From NCBI RefSeq assembly GCF_000230895.2, contig NC_016604.1:62001-126000 (forward strand): DNA of 64,000 nucleotides. Direction: 5' to 3'. Source of the DNA: Mycolicibacterium rhodesiae NBB3 (GTDB lineage: Bacteria; Actinomycetota; Actinomycetes; Mycobacteriales; Mycobacteriaceae). Shown here one piece after another: positions 42,492 through 51,029 of the stretch (position 1 is its first letter; every line of letters starts with the position of its first letter). Position numbers and translations under genes: made by a program. The notes under the pieces are model-generated. The model did no database searches and was not told where the DNA came from. It saw only the letters and a list, made by a program, of their open reading frames with translations.

Positions 42492-43706
42492 TCAGCGGTA
42501 GTCGAGCGTGACGGGTAGCCGATCGTAGGTGTGCACCAGGGCCGACGGACGCAAGGTGCCCTCGCCAGTCACATGAATACCTTTGGCGCGCTTGATCACT
42601 TCGTCCAGGACGACCCTGGCCTCGCGCCGGGCCAACGCTGCCCCCATACAGAAGTGCTCGCCGACACCGAAGCCCAAATGTCCAGCAGCATCACTACGGT
42701 GCACATCGAATTCCTCTGCGGTCGGTCCCCAATGGTCCGCGTCACGGTTGGCGGAGGCATAGGCGAGGAGAAGCCCGTCGCCTTCGTGGATCGTGGCGCC
42801 CCGCAGTTCGACGTCTTGGGTTGCCTGTCGAGCCATGCTCATCACCGGCGTCCACCAGCGCAGCACCTCCTCGACGGCGTTGTTGCCGACCTCAGGATCT
42901 GCGAACGCCTGTTGCGCCTGATCGGGGTGCATGTCGAAACACGCCGCAATGCCGGCGATCAGACTCTGCGTAGTCTCACTCCCTGCGGCCAGTAGCGTCA
43001 GCGCGTAGGTCATCACCTGGATCTCGTTGAGCGGTTCCCCATCGATCCGCACCTGCGAGAGCATCGACAGCAGGTCATCGGTCGGATCCTTGGCGCGCTC
43101 GGCAACCAGTTCCATCAGGTAGGGGGCGACCTCACCGAAAATCAGCTCCATGTCGCCGTCGTCAGCGACGCCGCTACCTACCTTCGCGATCGTCGTCGCC
43201 CACCCCGCCACCTTGGGCCAATCGGCTTCGGGTACGCCCAGCAGATACGCAAAGACATACACCGGGAACGGTTCAGCGACGTGTTCGATCCAGTCGAATT
43301 CGCCGTCGGGAAGGCCGTCGAAGATGGTGGCGATCACCTCCCGCACGCGGCTCTCGAGTTTCGCGACGGCACTTGGCGTGAAGCGGACGCCGATCGCCTT
43401 GCGATGTGCGCGATGCTCGGGCGGATCCATGAACAGAATGCCCCGAGCGCCGTAGCCCTGCGGGTCGCGGCCCTCGCGCCGCGCGATCAGGTCCATCATG
43501 ATCCCGATACGCTCCGACGAGAACTTCTCTGGACGCGCCGAAATGGTCTTGATGTCGTCATACTTTGTCACGACCCAGAACTGCCCCTGCTCGTACCAGT
43601 GAACCGGGTCGGTGTCACGCAACTGCGCAAATGTCGCATTCGGATCACCCAGATAGAACGAGGCATCGTCGAAGCGGGCGTCAGAGGGTGCCGAAGTTAT
43701 CGCCAT
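42492..43706 (-). CDS. Cytochrome P450, paralogue of the P450 at 48526-49758
   Basis: A 404-residue P450 with I-helix AGSETTQ, EEVLRWW and heme loop FGVGEHFCMGAALARREA. Long stretches are identical or nearly so to the P450 at 48526-49758 (for example HVAEP.PVYVFAYLLGVPE), so they arose by duplication. ATG 43706 is used; it has no Shine-Dalgarno but TATTGT (43715-43720, minus strand) lies 8 bases upstream, pointing to a leaderless mRNA. The two related P450s suggest successive oxidations or two related substrates. Confidence 0.94.
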   Translation of the reverse strand: MAITSAPSDARFDDASFYLGDPNATFAQLRDTDPVHWYEQGQFWVVTKYDDIKTISARPEKFSSERIGIMMDLIARREGRDPQGYGARGILFMDPPEHRAHRKAIGVRFTPSAVAKLESRVREVIATIFDGLPDGEFDWIEHVAEPFPVYVFAYLLGVPEADWPKVAGWATTIAKVGSGVADDGDMELIFGEVAPYLMELVAERAKDPTDDLLSMLSQVRIDGEPLNEIQVMTYALTLLAAGSETTQSLIAGIAACFDMHPDQAQQAFADPEVGNNAVEEVLRWWTPVMSMARQATQDVELRGATIHEGDGLLLAYASANRDADHWGPTAEEFDVHRSDAAGHLGFGVGEHFCMGAALARREARVVLDEVIKRAKGIHVTGEGTLRPSALVHTYDRLPVTLDYR

Positions 43707-43711
43707 GACTC

Positions 43712-43725
43712 TGAACAATAGAACA
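43712..43725 (-). promoter_or_regulatory. Shared promoter box of the P450 gene (TGTTCTATTGTTCA on the minus strand)
   Basis: The box holds the predicted -10 hexamer TATTGT for the leaderless P450 mRNA. The same 14 bases occur in the same position before the P450 at 48526-49758. Immediately outward, CACAT-T-ATGTG forms a small palindrome (43724-43734), a possible regulator site that also faces the divergent CoA-transferase gene. Confidence 0.55.
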
Positions 43726-43836
43726 CATTATGTGAATGTGTGAAGACTGGCTGCATACGACGCGGTTGGACATCAATGGAACGAATGTTGTTCAATTGTA
43801 TAAATGAGCCATGCCTCACTCAGGAGCTGACGAAGG

Positions 43837-45921
43837 GTGACCGACGACGTGCCCTCCTCAGGATTCTTGTCCGATGTGCGTGTACTGCAGCTGGGTGACG
43901 GTATCGCGGGGTCATCGGCCGCTGCCCTGCTGGCCAGCCTAGGCGCCGACGTCGCCCGCCTTCCGCAATCGGCGGCCCACCGTGCGGGGCCCGCCATCAA
44001 CACTGCCGGGGGTCTTGAACCGGCCGTCGACCTGGTCCTCGACCGCCAGAAGCGGACGCTGTCTTCCGAAGCAGAAGCGGACCTCAGCGGCTTCGACATC
44101 GTCATCAACGACGGTGCGAGAGAGCAGTCGTCAGCCACCGAAGGGGTCGTCGTCGTCAACCTCACGCCCTTCGGCATGGACGGACGGCACCGCATGCGAC
44201 CCGGCGGTGAAATCGTGGCGCAGGCGAGTGGTGGTCTGCTGGCCACGATCGAGGACGCGGACGGCACACCCGTACCCGCACCGGGGTACGTCGCATCGAA
44301 ATCCGTGGGAGCAGTGGCGGCGTTGGCCGCACTGCACGGGTTGGACCGGTACAACCACAGCGGCGGCGCCGTCGTGGTCGATGTGTCGGCGCAGGAGGCG
44401 GTGATCTTCACCGCTGCGCTCCCCGAGTGCGCCCACATCATGTACCGGTGTCCCGGCCGGGCCGGCAGCGGACGGTACCTGGCGCCCTCGGGCGTCTTCG
44501 AATGCCAGGACGGACTCGTCCGCATCACCGCCGTGGAAAATCACCAGTGGCAACAGTTGAGGAAGAGCCTCGGCGATCCCGAATGGGCGGCGGGCCTTGA
44601 TGAACGAGCGGCGCGAATCGAGCATGCCGATCTGATCAACGCGCGGGTCACCGAATGGACGAGAAATCAGAACAAGGCGGACTGCGCCGCCCTGCTGCAG
44701 GCCAGCGGGGTCCCGTCCACCCCGGTCAACCATCCGGGCGAACTGTTGAACTCGCCGCAGCTTGCCCACCGCTCATCGCTGCAAACCGCGCGAATCGATG
44801 ATCGCGACGTCACCGTGCTCGGTCCACCGTGGACCGTGGCACCGGGTCGCCCCGGGACCGGCCGCGGCACCGGCATCGCCGGACTGCGCATCGCCGAACT
44901 CACCCACGTGCTCGCCGGACCCATCGTCGGGGCGTTGCTCGGCGGCATGGGCGCAACGGTCGTTCGGCTCGAGGATCCCGACCGGTTGGACATCTACCGT
45001 CGAAGCGGCCCCTTCGCCGACGGGGTCGCCGGCCCCGAGCGCGGCGCGTACTACGCCGTGGCAAATCACTCGAAGCAGAGCGTGCTGCTGAACCCGGAGC
45101 ACACTGCCGCCGATGTTGCCGCCATACTCGCCGACTCCGACGTCCTCATCGAAAATGTCGGATCGTCTCGGTTGAAGCGCCTCGGCGTCGATCCTGCGGA
45201 ACTCGCGGACACCGGCCGCTTGACTCTGCGGGTGTCCGGATTCGGCTCCGATGGACCACTGGCTGGATATCGGGTGTACGCCAACAACGTTCAGGGTTAC
45301 GGCGGTCTCGCGGCATTGAGCACGACCGCCGACGGATCGCCGGCTCGTCTGGGTACCGTACTGGCCGATCCATTGGCCTCGGTCGTCGGCGCGTTGGTGA
45401 TCGCGGCGTGGGCGTTGGACCGAAATCGATCCGGCGGGGCGGTGATCGATCTGTCCATGGCCGAAGTGGTCGCGTCGACGGTTGCCGAGTACCTCGCGGC
45501 CGCCTCGATTGAACAGACGCCGGTCACTGACGACATTCACCGATTCGTTCACCGCTCGACCGACGATCAGTGGGTCGCGGTCGAACTAGCCGGAACGCAA
45601 TGCGAAGCCGACAGCGTCGAGTTCGTCCACGCCCTGATCGCCACCAATCGGGCCGACGACGCAGCGCTGAAGCTCCAAAGCGCAGGAATTTCGGCTGCGG
45701 TGGTCCGACGTGCCGATGAGCTGGTGCACGACAGCCACCTCAATGAGCGCGGCTTTTTCCCCGAGATCGCCCATCCGGATCCCGATCTGAGAACCGCACG
45801 ACTGGTAGGACTCCCCTGGCGGTTCGCCGGCGAAGGTCCGATTCCGTTGAGTCCACCACCCGCGCTGGGGAGTTCGAACGCCCTCTACGAGAGGAACACC
45901 GATGCCGACGTCACCGCCTGA
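43837..45921 (+). CDS. Double-domain CaiB/BaiF (class III) CoA-transferase fusion
   Basis: A 694-residue protein made of two CaiB/BaiF domains in tandem. The first (about 6-330) begins SDVRVLQLGDGIAGSSAAALLASLGADVARL. The second (about 347-680) begins with IAGLRIAELTHVLAGPIVGALLGGMGATVVRLEDP and contains NHSKQSVLLNPEH and GGAVIDLSMAEVVA. Ordinary members are about 400 residues and dimerise as interlocked rings, so a fusion would be a built-in dimer. The first copy looks more divergent and may be inactive. GTG 43837 has AGGAG 14 bases upstream. It is followed by an overlapping OB-fold gene and a thiolase-like gene. It would move CoA to the pathway acid. Confidence 0.9.
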   Translation: MTDDVPSSGFLSDVRVLQLGDGIAGSSAAALLASLGADVARLPQSAAHRAGPAINTAGGLEPAVDLVLDRQKRTLSSEAEADLSGFDIVINDGAREQSSATEGVVVVNLTPFGMDGRHRMRPGGEIVAQASGGLLATIEDADGTPVPAPGYVASKSVGAVAALAALHGLDRYNHSGGAVVVDVSAQEAVIFTAALPECAHIMYRCPGRAGSGRYLAPSGVFECQDGLVRITAVENHQWQQLRKSLGDPEWAAGLDERAARIEHADLINARVTEWTRNQNKADCAALLQASGVPSTPVNHPGELLNSPQLAHRSSLQTARIDDRDVTVLGPPWTVAPGRPGTGRGTGIAGLRIAELTHVLAGPIVGALLGGMGATVVRLEDPDRLDIYRRSGPFADGVAGPERGAYYAVANHSKQSVLLNPEHTAADVAAILADSDVLIENVGSSRLKRLGVDPAELADTGRLTLRVSGFGSDGPLAGYRVYANNVQGYGGLAALSTTADGSPARLGTVLADPLASVVGALVIAAWALDRNRSGGAVIDLSMAEVVASTVAEYLAAASIEQTPVTDDIHRFVHRSTDDQWVAVELAGTQCEADSVEFVHALIATNRADDAALKLQSAGISAAVVRRADELVHDSHLNERGFFPEIAHPDPDLRTARLVGLPWRFAGEGPIPLSPPPALGSSNALYERNTDADVTA

Positions 45922-46141
45922 TCGCTCGGCGACCGTATGGTCGTCGACATTCATCCCCTCGAAGTCACCCTTACCGGGCTTCGGAACCGAGGGTTACAGC
46001 GTGGCGTGGGTCGACAGCGGCACCGAGCGACTTCAAGTGGTGGTGGACGGCGCCCGCCCGACGCCCGGAACGACGGGACGGTTGGTGGACCGCACCTTTG
46101 ACGATCAGACCGTCGAGATGTTCATGGCGGATGACCGATGA
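45902..46141 (+). CDS. Short DUF35-like OB-fold protein without zinc ribbon
   Basis: A 79-residue protein that reads as an OB-fold alone: ATVWSSTFIPSKSPLPGFGT, then YSVAWVDSGTERLQVVVDG and a final strand EMFMADD. It matches the C-terminal half of DUF35 proteins but lacks the zinc ribbon. The ATG lies within the end of the CoA-transferase gene (20-base overlap) and the stop overlaps the thiolase-like ATG. This tight coupling supports a complex with the thiolase-like protein, as in the other pair at 33136-34748. Confidence 0.75.
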   Translation: MPTSPPDRSATVWSSTFIPSKSPLPGFGTEGYSVAWVDSGTERLQVVVDGARPTPGTTGRLVDRTFDDQTVEMFMADDR

Positions 46142-47256
46142 CCGGCGTTCATCTCGCCGGTGTCGGTGTCACGGAGTTCGGAAAACACCGCGACGTCCCG
46201 CTGGTCGAACTCGGCGTCACAGCGGCGCGGCTGGCGCTGCAGGACTCCGGGCTTGACTACGTCGACATCGGTGAGGTGTTCGCCGCGTCGTCGCTCGCCG
46301 GACCCCAGACCGGCATCAAGGTTGCACTCGAGTTGGGGCGCACCGGAATCCCGGTGACCGCAACCGAAAGCGCTTCGGCGAGTGGCATGGTCGCGCTCCG
46401 ACACGCAATCTCGGCGGTCGCGTCGGGGCGAAGCACTGCCGCTCTCGCCATCGGCTACGAGAAAACCACCGCCTTGGAGCCCGGCGGCGTGGTGCCTGCA
46501 GCTGTCGGGTTCTGGGACCGCTTTCCCGCCCAGACGCACTACGCCATCGAGGCCGCGCGCTGGCTGTACGACGCCGGCTGTGGGCCCGAGGTGATCGCCG
46601 CTGTGGCCGCGAAGTCGTACAACCAGGCCCGCCTGAATCCGCTTGCTGTGCGGCGCGACTCGCATCCTGTTTCCGTCGACGACGTGCTGTCAGCCCGGAT
46701 GGTGGCCGAGCCGCTGACGAAGATGATGTGCCATGCCTCGGTCGACGGTGCCGCGGCGGTCGTCGTGACGCGCGACCGTCGCCCGCGGTCGGTCTCGGTG
46801 TTGGCGGTCGAACAGACCAGCTGGCCCGCCGATCCCTCCTGGCCCCTCGTCGGCCCTGTTGTCGGACCGCCGTCGCAACTCGCGCTGACCGCCGAACGGG
46901 CGTACGCCTCAGCGGGCATCGAACCGGCCGACATCGGCGTGATCTCACTGCACGACATGTGTGCCAGCGAGGAGATCACGGCACTGATCGCCATGGGACT
47001 TGCCGATTCCCCCAAGGTCGTCGAACTCGCTCAGAGTGGCGGTCTCGCGCACGACGGCGCCTTGCCCACCAACACCGACGGCGGCTGCTTGGCTCGTGGC
47101 CACGCATTCGGTGCGACCGGACTGGCCCAGGCCGCCGAAGTCGTCACCCAACTTCGCGGCGAGGCGGGAGCGAGGCAGGTGGCACAGCCGAAAGTCGGGA
47201 TGGCTCAAGCTGTCGGCGGCGGCGGCTCCTGCGTCATCGCGCTGATGCGCGCCTGA
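46138..47256 (+). CDS. Thiolase-fold protein with serine in place of the nucleophilic cysteine (Ltp/retro-aldolase-like)
   Basis: A 372-residue thiolase-superfamily protein. The segment that normally reads ENACASG is ESASASG, placing Ser80 at the nucleophile position. The distal motifs are kept: HDMCASEE with a histidine near 271, and GGCLARGHAFGATGLAQ near the C-terminus. Loss of the cysteine argues against thiolysis and for a retro-aldol or non-catalytic role, as for Ltp2-type proteins. The start overlaps the OB-fold gene (ATGA). The 3' end converges on a CoA-transferase gene with a 13-base gap. Confidence 0.88.
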   Translation: MTGVHLAGVGVTEFGKHRDVPLVELGVTAARLALQDSGLDYVDIGEVFAASSLAGPQTGIKVALELGRTGIPVTATESASASGMVALRHAISAVASGRSTAALAIGYEKTTALEPGGVVPAAVGFWDRFPAQTHYAIEAARWLYDAGCGPEVIAAVAAKSYNQARLNPLAVRRDSHPVSVDDVLSARMVAEPLTKMMCHASVDGAAAVVVTRDRRPRSVSVLAVEQTSWPADPSWPLVGPVVGPPSQLALTAERAYASAGIEPADIGVISLHDMCASEEITALIAMGLADSPKVVELAQSGGLAHDGALPTNTDGGCLARGHAFGATGLAQAAEVVTQLRGEAGARQVAQPKVGMAQAVGGGGSCVIALMRA

Positions 47257-47269
47257 CCTGGCGATCTTT

Positions 47270-48490
47270 CTACGCGATCGCGCCACTCTCTTTGAGTGCG
47301 AGGATCCGGTCCCAGTCACCACCAAGATCCAGGATGAGTTGCTCTGTGTCGGCCGCGAATTCGGGCATCGGAGCCAACGACAAGGGCGTCTCGTCGAAAA
47401 GCACGGGGCTCGCCACGAGGTCGAAGCTCGCGCCCCGGTCCTGCACCGTGACGATGTTGCCGTTCGCGCGCACCTGTGGATCAGCGGCTACCTCGGCAGT
47501 GGTCTGCACCGGTGCCCACTGCCCGTCGAATCCTTCCAGGGCGGCCCGCCAATGAGCGAGCGGCTGCGCGCCGATCGTCGCGCGCAGCACCTCTATCGCG
47601 TGTACAGCGTTGGCAGCCAGCAGCTGGTGGGTGGCGAAGCGTTCATCCTCGGCCAGTTCGGGGGTGCCCACCCGGCGACAGAACTCAGCGAAATAGCGGA
47701 ATCCCTGGAGCATGGACAGCCCCAGGAACCGCCCGTCCGCGGTCCGGTAGAACCCCACCAATGGATTGTTCGGGGTGACGTTGGCCCCCGCAGGATTGGT
47801 CTGCCAGGGTTGACCACTGACCAACGCGGCGTTGACCGCCACGCCGGAAGCCCACACACCAACTCCCAACAGCGAGATATCCACCACGCGAGCATGGCCG
47901 GTGCGCTCGCGCTCGAACAGCGCAGCGGCGATACCGCCGGCGATCGTCATTCCGCCGATCGAATCCCCATATGCGGGACCTGGTTGTGGAACCACCCCAT
48001 CGATATCGCAAGGCGTCGAACCGGCGGCACCCGCGGCCCGGCTCCAAAATCCCGTCATGTCATAGCCACCGGCCCCGGCGTCAGGCCCTAGAGGCCCATA
48101 GGCGCTACCGCGCGCGTAGACGATGTCGGGATTAGCGGCTCGCAGATCGTCAACGTCGATTCGCAGTTTCTTCCGGGCGTCCGGCAAGAAGTTGGTGAGG
48201 AACACATCACTGGTCTTGGCGATGTCCATCAGCAACTCATGCCCGTCCGGCGTCGCCATGTCCAAAGCGACCGATCGCTTCCCGCGGTTTGCGTGCTCCA
48301 TCACCGGATTTCGATCGCCCTCGATTGTGATGTGCCCGAGTTGACGGAGGCCTCGCTGGGAGTCGCCGGTCTGCGGATGTTCGATCTTGACGACGTCAGC
48401 GCCCCAGTCTGCCAACACTGCACCGGCAGCGGGCACGAACGTCCACTGCGCAACTTCGAGCACCCGTACGCCCGACATGGGTCCGCTCAT
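47270..48490 (-). CDS. CaiB/BaiF (class III) CoA-transferase
   Basis: A 406-residue single-domain CoA-transferase: GVRVLEVAQWTFVPAAGAVLADWGADVVKIEHP, NRGKRSVALDM, and GPAYGDSIGGM with the probable catalytic aspartate (about residue 172). It moves CoA between an acyl-CoA donor and a pathway carboxylate without ATP. It lies 35 bases after the P450 at 48526-49758 on the same strand, so it is probably co-transcribed and may activate the acid formed by that oxidation. Confidence 0.94.
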   Translation of the reverse strand: MSGPMSGVRVLEVAQWTFVPAAGAVLADWGADVVKIEHPQTGDSQRGLRQLGHITIEGDRNPVMEHANRGKRSVALDMATPDGHELLMDIAKTSDVFLTNFLPDARKKLRIDVDDLRAANPDIVYARGSAYGPLGPDAGAGGYDMTGFWSRAAGAAGSTPCDIDGVVPQPGPAYGDSIGGMTIAGGIAAALFERERTGHARVVDISLLGVGVWASGVAVNAALVSGQPWQTNPAGANVTPNNPLVGFYRTADGRFLGLSMLQGFRYFAEFCRRVGTPELAEDERFATHQLLAANAVHAIEVLRATIGAQPLAHWRAALEGFDGQWAPVQTTAEVAADPQVRANGNIVTVQDRGASFDLVASPVLFDETPLSLAPMPEFAADTEQLILDLGGDWDRILALKESGAIA

Positions 48491-48525
48491 CGATTTCCCC
48501 TCTTGCTTGGTTGATCGCCACCGTG

Positions 48526-49758
48526 TCAGCGGCGCGTCAGCGTCACGGGCAGCAGATCGAAATTGTTGTTCAGCGCCGATGGCCGAGGAACGCGTTCGCC
48601 GGTGACTTCAATGCCTTTGGCGCGCTTGACGATTTCGTCCAGAGTCAGGCGCGCCTCTCTGCGGGCGAGCGCAGCGCCCATGCAGAAGTGTTCGCCGATT
48701 CCGAAGCCGAGATGGCTCGGCGCGTCCTTGCGTCGGATGTCGAACTGATCGGCCGTTTCACCGAAGTGCTCCGTGTCGCGGTTCGCTGAACCATAGGCGA
48801 GCAGCACGCCGTCACCCTCCCGAATCACCTTGCCGCGCAACTCCACATCGTGGGTGGCTTGTCGCGCCATGCTGCGTACCGGTGTCCAATAGCGAAGGAC
48901 CTCTTCGATGGCGTTGTCCACCAGCGAAGGATCGTCGAACAGCGCGCGCGCCTGGTCCGGATGGCGTGCCAGGCACTCGGCGATACCCGCGATCAGACTC
49001 TGCGTGGTTTCGCTACCGGCCGCCAGCAGCGTGAGCGCGTAGACCATGATCTGGAGGTCGTCGAACGGTACCCCGTCGATCTCACCCAACGTGGCAAGCA
49101 TCGTCATCAGGTCGTCGTCGACCGGGTTCTGAGCCTTCCCCTTGGCGATGCCCAGAAGATACGGCCCGATCTCGGTCATGATGACGTCGAAATCCGCCTG
49201 GGTTGCCGCTCCACTTCCTGAGCGTGAGATCGCCGTCGACCATCCGGCCACTTTGGGCCAGTCGGCCTCGGGTACACCGAGGAGGTAGGCAAAAACGTAG
49301 ACCGGTATCGGCTCGGCGACGTGCGCTATCCAGTCGAACTCCGCGTCAGGCAATGCGTCGAAAACCTCGTTGACGACCTGTTTCACCCGCTCTTCGGCCT
49401 TGGCCACCGCCGCCGGGGTGAAGCGACCCTGGAATGTGCGTCGATGAGCGCGATGGACCGGCGGATCGAGGAACATGATTCCTCTGTTCCGGTAGCCCTG
49501 TGGTTCAACTCCCTGTTTGTGCGCGATGAGATCCATCAGAATCGCGATGCGTTCGGAGGTGAACTGATGTGGCCTCGCCGAAATGGCCTTGATGTCATCG
49601 TACTTCGTGATCACCCAGAATTTGCCGTCCTCATACCAGTGCACGGGGTCATGTGTTCTCAGCTCGCGGAACACCTCGTCGGGGCGATCGAGATAGAACT
49701 GCGGCCTGTCGAATTGCGCACCTGTAGCCGCGGACAGCGGGTTCGTGACCGTCGCCAT
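48526..49758 (-). CDS. Cytochrome P450, paralogue of the P450 at 42492-43706
   Basis: A 410-residue P450 with I-helix AGSETTQ, EEVLRYW and heme loop FGIGEHFCMGAALARREA. It shares most of its sequence with the P450 at 42492-43706, including identical blocks such as AGSETTQSLIAGIA. The true start is ATG 49758 (MATVTNPL); a longer open frame to 49824 runs through the promoter. TATTGT (49765-49770, minus strand) lies six bases before the ATG, so the transcript is probably leaderless. It is followed by a CoA-transferase gene. Confidence 0.94.
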   Translation of the reverse strand: MATVTNPLSAATGAQFDRPQFYLDRPDEVFRELRTHDPVHWYEDGKFWVITKYDDIKAISARPHQFTSERIAILMDLIAHKQGVEPQGYRNRGIMFLDPPVHRAHRRTFQGRFTPAAVAKAEERVKQVVNEVFDALPDAEFDWIAHVAEPIPVYVFAYLLGVPEADWPKVAGWSTAISRSGSGAATQADFDVIMTEIGPYLLGIAKGKAQNPVDDDLMTMLATLGEIDGVPFDDLQIMVYALTLLAAGSETTQSLIAGIAECLARHPDQARALFDDPSLVDNAIEEVLRYWTPVRSMARQATHDVELRGKVIREGDGVLLAYGSANRDTEHFGETADQFDIRRKDAPSHLGFGIGEHFCMGAALARREARLTLDEIVKRAKGIEVTGERVPRPSALNNNFDLLPVTLTRR

Positions 49759-49761
49759 ATA

Positions 49762-49775
49762 TGAACAATAGAACA
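49762..49775 (-). promoter_or_regulatory. Shared promoter box of the second paralogous P450 gene
   Basis: On the minus strand this is TGTTCTATTGTTCA, identical to the box before the P450 at 42492-43706, with -10 TATTGT six bases before the ATG. Outward it continues to AATAGA, ten bases, TCTATT (49767-49788), an imperfect dyad midway between the two divergent starts, which may be the binding site of a common regulator. Confidence 0.55.
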
Positions 49776-49793
49776 GAAAGTGTCTATTTGCGA

Positions 49794-49799
49794 TATGGT
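49794..49799 (+). promoter_or_regulatory. Predicted -10 element of a leaderless transcript (CoA-transferase gene)
   Basis: TATGGT fits TANNNT and ends six bases before the GTG at 49806. There is no Shine-Dalgarno in the gap. This supports GTG 49806 over the upstream ATG at 49761, which would lie inside the promoter. Confidence 0.45.
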
Positions 49800-49805
49800 T
49801 GTCGA

Positions 49806-51029
49806 GTGAGCGCTGCCTTGTCACACCTTCGGGTGTGTGACCTCAGCGGGCAACTGGCCGGCGCGGGCGCGACGAAGATCCTGGCCGCGTTCGGCGCCGA
49901 AGTGATCCGGGTCGAGGATCCCGCGACCCGTGGCCTGTGGGACGCCCTACGGGGAGTGGGTCCCTATGTCGACGACCGTCGTGGGATCGACCTCGGCGCC
50001 GGGTTCAACAACCACAATGTCGGGAAGTACGGCGTCACCATCAACCTGCGTCTCGACGAGGGAAAACAGCTGCTGCGTGAGCTCGTGGCGATCAGTGACG
50101 TCGTCTGTGAAAATTTCGCGGCGGGCGTGATGGCGCACCGCGGCTTCGGCTACGACGACCTTCGCGATATCAAGCCCGACATCATCTACGTGTCCAACTG
50201 CGGATTCGGTCACACCGGGCCCTACCGCGACTTCAAGACGTGGGGACCGATCGTGCAGGCGATGAGCGGGCTCACGTTCACCTCGGGGCTGCCCGATGCC
50301 GAACCAGCCGGCTGGGGCTTCTCCTACATGGATCACGGATCGGCCTTCTATATGACGGTGGCCATCATGGCGGCGCTTCACCACCGCGAGCGCACGGGCA
50401 AAGGTCAGCACGTCGACCTGGCTACGGTGCCCGCGGGCATCGCGATGCTGCCCACCGAGGTGCTCGACTGGACGGTGAACCGGCGACACACCTCGGCGCG
50501 AGGCAACCGCGCCGACTTCGACGAGTTCGCGCCGCACGGCATCTACCCATGCGCCGGTGAGGATCGCTGGATCGCCATCGCCTGCCGTGACGATAGGGAG
50601 GCGGCGTTACTGGCCAAGGTGCTGGACGAACCCGCGATCGCATCGGAGCGCTTCGCGACACTGGCCAGTCGACTCGCCGCCGCCGACGAACTCGACGAAC
50701 TGGTTGCCGCGGCCACCTCCCGCCGCGATGCCATCGCACTGGCCGATGATCTCGTCGATGCCGGCGTGCCCGCCAGCGTCGTCAAGAGCCCGCGGGAACG
50801 CATCGACGAGGACCCGGACCTGGCCCGGATGGGACTCTTCCCGACCGTCACACACCCTGACATCGGCGCGGTGCGCGTCGAGGGGGTCCCACTCACCTTT
50901 TCAGAAACCCCGTGGCGGATTGACACGCCGGGACCCAAACTCGGTCAACACAATCGGGAGATCTTGGGCGCACTCCTCGGCCACGATGACTCGACCCTCG
51001 ATGACTGGGCGCAGCGAGGTGTGATCTGA
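49806..51029 (+). CDS. CaiB/BaiF (class III) CoA-transferase
   Basis: A 407-residue CoA-transferase: SHLRVCDLSGQLAGAGATKILAAFGAEVIRVEDP, HNVGKYGVTINL, YVSNCGFGHTGPY and YMDHGSAFYM, where the aspartate is the probable nucleophile (about residue 181). GTG 49806 gives the normal family N-terminus and fits the leaderless promoter. It is followed without gap by a second CoA-transferase gene and then a VOC gene, so three products are made from one transcript. The side-by-side pair may form a heteromer. Confidence 0.93.
   Translation: MSAALSHLRVCDLSGQLAGAGATKILAAFGAEVIRVEDPATRGLWDALRGVGPYVDDRRGIDLGAGFNNHNVGKYGVTINLRLDEGKQLLRELVAISDVVCENFAAGVMAHRGFGYDDLRDIKPDIIYVSNCGFGHTGPYRDFKTWGPIVQAMSGLTFTSGLPDAEPAGWGFSYMDHGSAFYMTVAIMAALHHRERTGKGQHVDLATVPAGIAMLPTEVLDWTVNRRHTSARGNRADFDEFAPHGIYPCAGEDRWIAIACRDDREAALLAKVLDEPAIASERFATLASRLAAADELDELVAAATSRRDAIALADDLVDAGVPASVVKSPRERIDEDPDLARMGLFPTVTHPDIGAVRVEGVPLTFSETPWRIDTPGPKLGQHNREILGALLGHDDSTLDDWAQRGVI

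Noticed and set aside
46138..47256. Ordinary degradative thiolase
   Set aside because: The nucleophilic cysteine is replaced by serine, so thiolysis is not supported.
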